Positions 23,160-26,809 of a stretch of 26,809 nucleotides of DNA are shown one piece after another; the first letter of the stretch is position 1, and each line of letters starts with the position of its first letter. The position numbers and the translations under genes were made by a program. Below the pieces are notes generated by a model. That model saw only the letters and a program-made list of their open reading frames with translations. It was not told where the DNA came from and did no database searches. The DNA is from a virus. The DNA lies in IMG/VR virus record IMGVR_UViG_3300036790_000374, positions 1 to 26,809 of that record. One strand, given 5' to 3'.

Positions 23160-26100
23160 ATGCCCAACAGCTCAACTACCGTCGCCGTTGACTCAAGCAC
23201 TACCACAAATGCGGCCGTGCCGCTTTGCTATGGTCCGGTCTGGGTCACGGGCAAGCGACTCGATTATTACGAGCTGCAGAACACCGGCAACGACAATCTG
23301 GACTACACACGCGTGGGTTTGTGGCTGCTCGGCGAGGGTGAGTGGGATGGCTGCCATGAACTCTGGATCAACGACAATCTTGTTTGGACGAGCGAATTCG
23401 ACGATCTGACCCAGTTTCATTTTCACCGCGGGGCGGATGCCACAATCGGCGCGGGTCTGAACCCGTCTTCGGTCGGTCCCGATCAGGGCGTCGATTCGTT
23501 CTTCTCTCAGTTTCCCACTGCGGTTACTCCGCTGGCGCTGAGCCGCATTGCCTACTACGCAATTATGCGCAAGCAGCCGATTCAAAATCAGACCAACACG
23601 CACCAGGATGACCCTACGCAATGGGCCGATATCAATCCCATCGGGTTGTGGAGGTCGACGCGGGTGAGGCTGTTCGATGACGAGGGGAACCAGACGGCCT
23701 ACGCTTATTCCACAAACCCTGCGTGGCACTTCGTGGACGCGATTCTGCGGAAGAAGATATTCCCCGAGTACAACATCGATTTGAATGCCGGCATCGACCA
23801 GATAAGCGCGGCCGCTCAAAACCGCTTTGACTGGGGAGCGATCTACTCGGCAGCTCAATATTTTGATGGTTTTCTATTGAATGGCCGGCGCAGATTTGAG
23901 GGCGTCTACGCTTTTTCGCAGACCACTACTTTGGCCGCAATTCTAGAACAAATGCTGAAATGCTGCCGGAGCTTCATGCGCGAGTATGCTGGAAAAATTT
24001 CTCTGGTTCCAGATCAGACGCGCGCATCTGTGTTTACCTTCTCGCGTAACAATACCCTGCCTGGTTCGCCGTGCCCCAGCGATAAAGCCGTGAGCGGTGC
24101 GCCTAACTGCTATGTGGGCAAGTTCAGGGATCTGCTGATTCCGACAGGGGCGACTATTGCATCCATCGCTTGCTCCGATCATCAGAATCCGGAGGTGACC
24201 ACGGAAGCGCCGCATCCGTTTAACCAGGGAGACTTTGTTGCGATAGGGGGGACGGGCACAATCTACGACGGCACTTGGATCGTGGCCACCGTTCCGGACA
24301 CCGACGACGACGATGAACTCGACACGGTGACCACGCTTACACTCACGTCGAAAGGATCGAACTACCCGTCTGCAGTTGGCTCCGGTGGATCGATGGGGCT
24401 GCTTTATTCGCGCCTCAAGGAGCGTGCTCCGCAATTCGATCACCAAAATAATCAATATGCCCGCGGCGCCGTTGGCGTGGGGCTTCCCAGGCAGAGAAAT
24501 CGATTCCGCGTCGAATATGATTACTCCACTTCGACATTTGACCAGGTCTACAGAATCACCACCTTTGAGCGCGACCTCGCGCTTGGCTCGGACGTGTCGC
24601 CCTATGTGACGCCGCGGGCTGTCACACTGAAGGCTGCGCTGTTTGCGCGCGATGCGGCCGGGTCGGGCGCTGTGGCTGCCCAGATTCAGTGCGGTGACAG
24701 GGTAACGCTGGATAACACTGCCAACTATGCCTACGCGGGCGATTACACGGTGAGTGACATTGCCCGCAAGCCCTACAACGCGACGGCATCTGCGAGCGGA
24801 GGAAGCATCCAATTGACCGCGGATGCTGATGGCGGTGAGCTGGAACTGACGCTCGGACCATATCTTCCATCGGATGCCTATGACGTGTCCGATCCTGCGG
24901 CGGCCAGTTGGTCAAACGTGCCGGGCAGTGACCCAGGAAATAACGGCAGCTTCACGGCGATCGCGCTTGCGGACGATGGACAGCTCGCCTTTCTAACTGG
25001 ATCGGTCACCAGCGGCAATACCTTTGATCTTCCATCCACCGGATTCAGTCCATCGAATGTACTTGATTGGGTCGGTCCGCAGGGCTATGTCGAGGGTGAT
25101 AGCCCGATGCAGATCATCCAGCTCTGCGAGGTGGATGAGAATCGGTTCTGCACACTTGACTATTTTGACGGGGATAACATCTGGCACGGGGATATGAACT
25201 TTGCTTGCGCGACGTGGTTGGGCGGCTCCGGGTCGGCTGCGGCCGCTTCGGCCGGCGCATTTGAATTTGAAGTTTTCACGCTCGCTGGCGGCGAGGAGAT
25301 TTGCTTCGGCAAGGGCATCGTGGCGCACGGCACCGCTGTTGAACTGCCCACGGGCTTCGTCTCATCTCAGATGTTTGCCGTCGCCTATCCGCACGATGGC
25401 AATCCGGATGGAGACAACGATGCTCACTGGGTGGGTGCCTACGTGGATGAAAGTAACGTCGTCAACCTTTCTTATAAGGATGGCGAGGGTAACGTGTGGC
25501 ATGGAAATGCCTCGGTGCTCATCTTTGCCTGGAAGAATAACTCGGGCGAAGTTGCGACCCAGACTGTCGATGGTGAACAGTGGATGACCTACGCTAATTC
25601 CGATGGCTTTACTTTGGGTGTGGGCCTCGGCACCAATATGGCGAACGGATCGACCTTTGCGCTGCCAACTCAGGCAGGTGCTGGGGACTCCCTTCAGATT
25701 ATCGCCGGGTCGCATGGTTGGGATTACCCTGACAACGGCCACCACGCGCATGGAATCGGTGCCTGTTATGTTGATAGCTCGCTAGCCGTGAATATGGTCT
25801 TTGAGGATGGCGAAGGCAATGTCTGGCCCGGCACGGCCGACGTGTTTGCACTGTTCTACGAGCCCACCGGAACGGTGTCGGTTTCGCCTGGTGGAATCAC
25901 CGTCACAGTGTCACCTGCTGCGATCAGCTTGGCACTGAGCGGCATCCAGCAATATTCGGCTTATGTCGGTGGCACCTCGACGACCACCGTGACCTGGAGT
26001 GTGGACGGCGTTGATGGGGGGAATGGGACTGTCGGAACTATCGACGATACGGGGCTTTATACCGCGCCGGCAGACTCCGGAACTCATGTCATCAAGGCGG

Positions 26101-26438
26101 TAAGCACGGAAAATATTGCTGCCTTCGGAACATCGACTGTAATTGTGGGAAGCGGTACCGGAACAGGCGGCGCGGCGATTGGTCACATCGTGGTTTCGCC
26201 GCTGTCAGTATCGGTACCTGTGGGTGCAGCGGTTGGCTTTACGGCCTATTTAGATGGCGCTGAAACCTCCGGGGTGGACTGGTTGGTAAACGGTATTGCG
26301 GGAGGCAATTCGACGTTGGGCTTTGTGACGTCGGGCGGTATTTTTACGCCGGTAGCAATCGGAGAATATGCGGTGATCGCGCAGCTCTCAGGATCGCCTG
26401 GGGTAGCCGGTGCGGCATGGGTGTCCGTTGGATTGTGA
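23160..26438 (+). CDS. tail-tip/receptor protein (lambda gpJ-like) with repeats and two Ig-like domains
   Basis: This 1092-residue protein starts two bases after the previous stop. Residues 1-590 look like the hub part of a tail tip protein: R-L-D-Y-Y-E-L-Q near 33, G-L-W-R-S-T-R-V-R-L-F (about 160-170), Y-S-T-N-P-A-W-H-F-V-D-A-I-L (about 182-195), Y-F-D-G-F-L-L-N-G-R-R-R-F-E-G, then a region describing R-F-R-V-E-Y-D-Y and G-D-R-V-T-L-D-N-T. Three related repeats of about 80-85 residues follow (604-903), each with an F/E-L-P-T-like start and a G-x-x-x-W-x-G-x segment. Two Ig-like domains (about 915-1000 and 1006-1092) end the protein. It should contact the cell surface and determine host range. 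No enzymatic motif is seen. Confidence 0.82.
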   Translation: MPNSSTTVAVDSSTTTNAAVPLCYGPVWVTGKRLDYYELQNTGNDNLDYTRVGLWLLGEGEWDGCHELWINDNLVWTSEFDDLTQFHFHRGADATIGAGLNPSSVGPDQGVDSFFSQFPTAVTPLALSRIAYYAIMRKQPIQNQTNTHQDDPTQWADINPIGLWRSTRVRLFDDEGNQTAYAYSTNPAWHFVDAILRKKIFPEYNIDLNAGIDQISAAAQNRFDWGAIYSAAQYFDGFLLNGRRRFEGVYAFSQTTTLAAILEQMLKCCRSFMREYAGKISLVPDQTRASVFTFSRNNTLPGSPCPSDKAVSGAPNCYVGKFRDLLIPTGATIASIACSDHQNPEVTTEAPHPFNQGDFVAIGGTGTIYDGTWIVATVPDTDDDDELDTVTTLTLTSKGSNYPSAVGSGGSMGLLYSRLKERAPQFDHQNNQYARGAVGVGLPRQRNRFRVEYDYSTSTFDQVYRITTFERDLALGSDVSPYVTPRAVTLKAALFARDAAGSGAVAAQIQCGDRVTLDNTANYAYAGDYTVSDIARKPYNATASASGGSIQLTADADGGELELTLGPYLPSDAYDVSDPAAASWSNVPGSDPGNNGSFTAIALADDGQLAFLTGSVTSGNTFDLPSTGFSPSNVLDWVGPQGYVEGDSPMQIIQLCEVDENRFCTLDYFDGDNIWHGDMNFACATWLGGSGSAAAASAGAFEFEVFTLAGGEEICFGKGIVAHGTAVELPTGFVSSQMFAVAYPHDGNPDGDNDAHWVGAYVDESNVVNLSYKDGEGNVWHGNASVLIFAWKNNSGEVATQTVDGEQWMTYANSDGFTLGVGLGTNMANGSTFALPTQAGAGDSLQIIAGSHGWDYPDNGHHAHGIGACYVDSSLAVNMVFEDGEGNVWPGTADVFALFYEPTGTVSVSPGGITVTVSPAAISLALSGIQQYSAYVGGTSTTTVTWSVDGVDGGNGTVGTIDDTGLYTAPADSGTHVIKAVSTENIAAFGTSTVIVGSGTGTGGAAIGHIVVSPLSVSVPVGAAVGFTAYLDGAETSGVDWLVNGIAGGNSTLGFVTSGGIFTPVAIGEYAVIAQLSGSPGVAGAAWVSVGL
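24973..25869 (+). repeat. three tandem protein repeats in the tail-tip gene
   Basis: The repeats begin near 24973, 25297 and 25609. Shared marks are L-P-S/T near the start, an alternating strand core (I-I-Q-L-C, A-V-A-Y-P, I-I-A-G-S), a Y-V/F-D segment, then D-G-D/E-G-N-x-W-H/P-G followed by F/V-A-x-x-W/F/Y. The second and third copies are closest and share D-G-E-G-N-V-W. The DNA copies have diverged, so they are repeats at protein level only. Confidence 0.6.
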
Positions 26439-26526
26439 TGATGGTAGAGGGGATAGGTGGCGGCTGTTGGCAATCTAGTAAACTCACGCCGGCGTTTTGG
26501 AGCACCCTTGGTGGCAACCAGTCCAG

Positions 26527-26587
26527 CGAAGCGGCTGCATGTGGTCTAACGAAGCGGCTGCAGCTACAGTTGGTCTCGAAGCAGGCT
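26527..26587 (+). repeat. direct repeats at the presumed prophage right end
   Basis: CGAAGCGGCTGCA occurs at 26527-26539 and again at 26550-26562, 23 bases apart. A third partial copy, CGAAGCAGGCT, is at 26577-26587. TGGTCT precedes the second copy (26542-26547) and the third (26571-26576). Mu ends carry several MuA-binding sites of about 22 bases in direct or inverted order, so a similar role is possible; no match to Mu's own sites is claimed. Confidence 0.45.
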
Positions 26588-26695
26588 AAAGGCGTGCGGA
26601 TCGTATGGAGGTTCTCTGTTTTGCCCGTCTCTGCATGAACGTTGGAATGCGCAAGGCGCACGGAACGCCGCCAGACTAGGTCTCTCGATCCGCGC

Positions 26696-26701
26696 TACAA
26701 T
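26696..26701 (+). promoter_or_regulatory. -10 box of sdaA, suggesting a leaderless transcript
   Basis: TACAAT at 26696-26701 matches the sigma-70 -10 consensus in five of six positions. Transcription would start six to seven bases later, at or next to the GTG start of sdaA (26708). No good -35 box is seen at 17 bases (AGACTA at 26673-26678). No Shine-Dalgarno precedes the GTG, which supports a leaderless mRNA. Confidence 0.45.
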
Positions 26702-26707
26702 CCAAGC

Positions 26708-26809
26708 GTGACTACGAGCCTGTTCGATCTGTACAAAATCGGCGTCGGCCCTTCGAGTTCGCATACTATGGGGCCGATGCGCGCGGCTTGCCGTTTTGCG
26801 CGCGAGCTT
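26708..26809 (+). CDS. sdaA: L-serine dehydratase (L-serine ammonia-lyase), N-terminal 34 codons
   Basis: A GTG start opens a frame that runs off the window end after 34 codons. The translated start [13 protein letters not shown] and then [13 protein letters not shown] is the N-terminal signature of the iron-sulfur L-serine dehydratase family; S/T-V-F-D-L-F-K-I-G-x-G-P-S-S-S-H-T-x-G-P-M is near invariant. The enzyme deaminates L-serine to pyruvate and ammonia in the cytoplasm. It is a host metabolic gene and marks the chromosome beyond the prophage. The phage lies directly upstream, so the insertion may have replaced or distanced its original upstream region. Confidence 0.93.
   Translation, partial: MTTSLFDLYKIGVGPSSSHTMGPMRAACRFAREL

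Larger units (their letters stand above)
1..26438 (+). mobile_element. Mu-like transposable siphovirus prophage, late-gene part
   Basis: About 24 consecutive plus-strand genes follow the order of a Mu-type phage for lysis, packaging and head (DUF2730-like, gp26-like, DUF3486-like, large terminase, portal, MuF, protease/capsid). They continue with a non-contractile tail module (tube, tape measure, distal tail, Cys-motif tail protein, tail tip) and no sheath or baseplate wedge genes. The left end is outside the window, so transposase and repressor are not seen. The right end lies between the tail-tip stop and the sdaA start at 26708. The assignment rests on gene order and recognisable protein motifs; that it transposes like Mu is inferred. 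Whether it is intact cannot be told, but none of the structural reading frames is visibly broken. Confidence 0.85.
26439..26707. other. phage/host junction without a convincing gene
   Basis: These 269 bases lie between the tail-tip stop and sdaA. Base composition drops compared with the phage genes. The only reading frame of note, from about 26417 to 26638, overlaps the end of the tail-tip gene and has no ribosome-binding site or recognisable motif. The stretch contains GCGGCTG three times and a set of direct repeats listed separately. The prophage right end must lie here if sdaA is host DNA. The exact end cannot be fixed without the left end or an empty site. Confidence 0.5.

Noticed and set aside
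26527-26539. Similarity of GAAGCGGC to the terminal bases of the Mu right end
   Set aside because: The orientation relative to the presumed end is opposite to that in Mu and the match is very short; treated as chance.
26527-26562. CRISPR-like or attachment-core interpretation of the repeats
   Set aside because: Two 13-base units with a 10-base spacer are too short for a CRISPR array, and no integrase or tRNA is present to suggest an att core.
26417-26638. 73-codon frame at the phage/host junction
   Set aside because: It overlaps the end of the tail-tip gene, with odd composition and no motif or ribosome-binding site.

Overview
The window holds the late (structural) half of a transposable, Mu-like prophage with a long non-contractile tail, followed at the right edge by the first 34 codons of a host gene, L-serine dehydratase (sdaA). 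All genes lie on the plus strand, are G+C-rich and are packed with stop/start overlaps. The gene order holin - coiled-coil membrane protein - small helical protein - DUF3486-type small terminase - large terminase - portal - MuF head protein - protease/capsid is the Mu gp24-to-T order. After the head there is no tail sheath. Instead there is a tail-tube gene, a chaperone-like pair, a 1191-residue tape measure and a tail tip, so the particle should be a siphovirus, as in the D3112/B3 type of transposable phage.

Host: no rRNA or housekeeping marker settles the taxon. The two C-terminal Ig-like domains of the tail-tip protein have a sequence style (W-S-V-x-G-V-x-G-G-N ... G-L-Y-T-A-P-A) that I associate with surface proteins of Acidobacteriota (Terriglobia). 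I therefore suggest a G+C-rich Gram-negative acidobacterium with moderate-to-low confidence. Lipobox-type signal peptides fit a Gram-negative host.

Layout. 1-792: end of a small membrane protein and an orphan MuF-like domain protein, less G+C-rich than the rest. 872-1762: Dam-type DNA adenine methylase with a long hairpin in its last codons. 1963-5090: lysis and accessory block (glucosaminidase endolysin, lipoprotein, 50-residue zinc-ribbon protein, exported phospholipase-D-like nuclease, putative holin, coiled-coil membrane protein). 5080-10353: packaging and portal. 10377-13688: small protein, prohead-protease/major-capsid fusion, putative decoration protein. 13788-18094: connectors, tail terminator, tail tube, chaperone-region genes. 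18113-26438: tape measure, distal tail protein with a jelly-roll domain, Cys-motif tail protein, and a tail-tip/receptor protein ending in three tandem repeats and two Ig-like domains. 26439-26707: 269 bases with short direct repeats, where the prophage right end most likely lies. 26708-26809: start of sdaA.

Early genes (transposase MuA/MuB, repressor, late activator) are not in the window and would be expected to the left. No tRNA, rRNA, CRISPR array or insertion sequence was seen. The points most worth a second look are the lipoprotein - zinc ribbon - exported PLD string inside the lysis region, the second (orphan) MuF domain, an internal ribosome-binding site that could release the capsid protein separately from the protease fusion, a slippery A-run in the chaperone overlap, the modular receptor-binding end of the tail tip, and the repeats and possibly leaderless sdaA at the phage/host junction.
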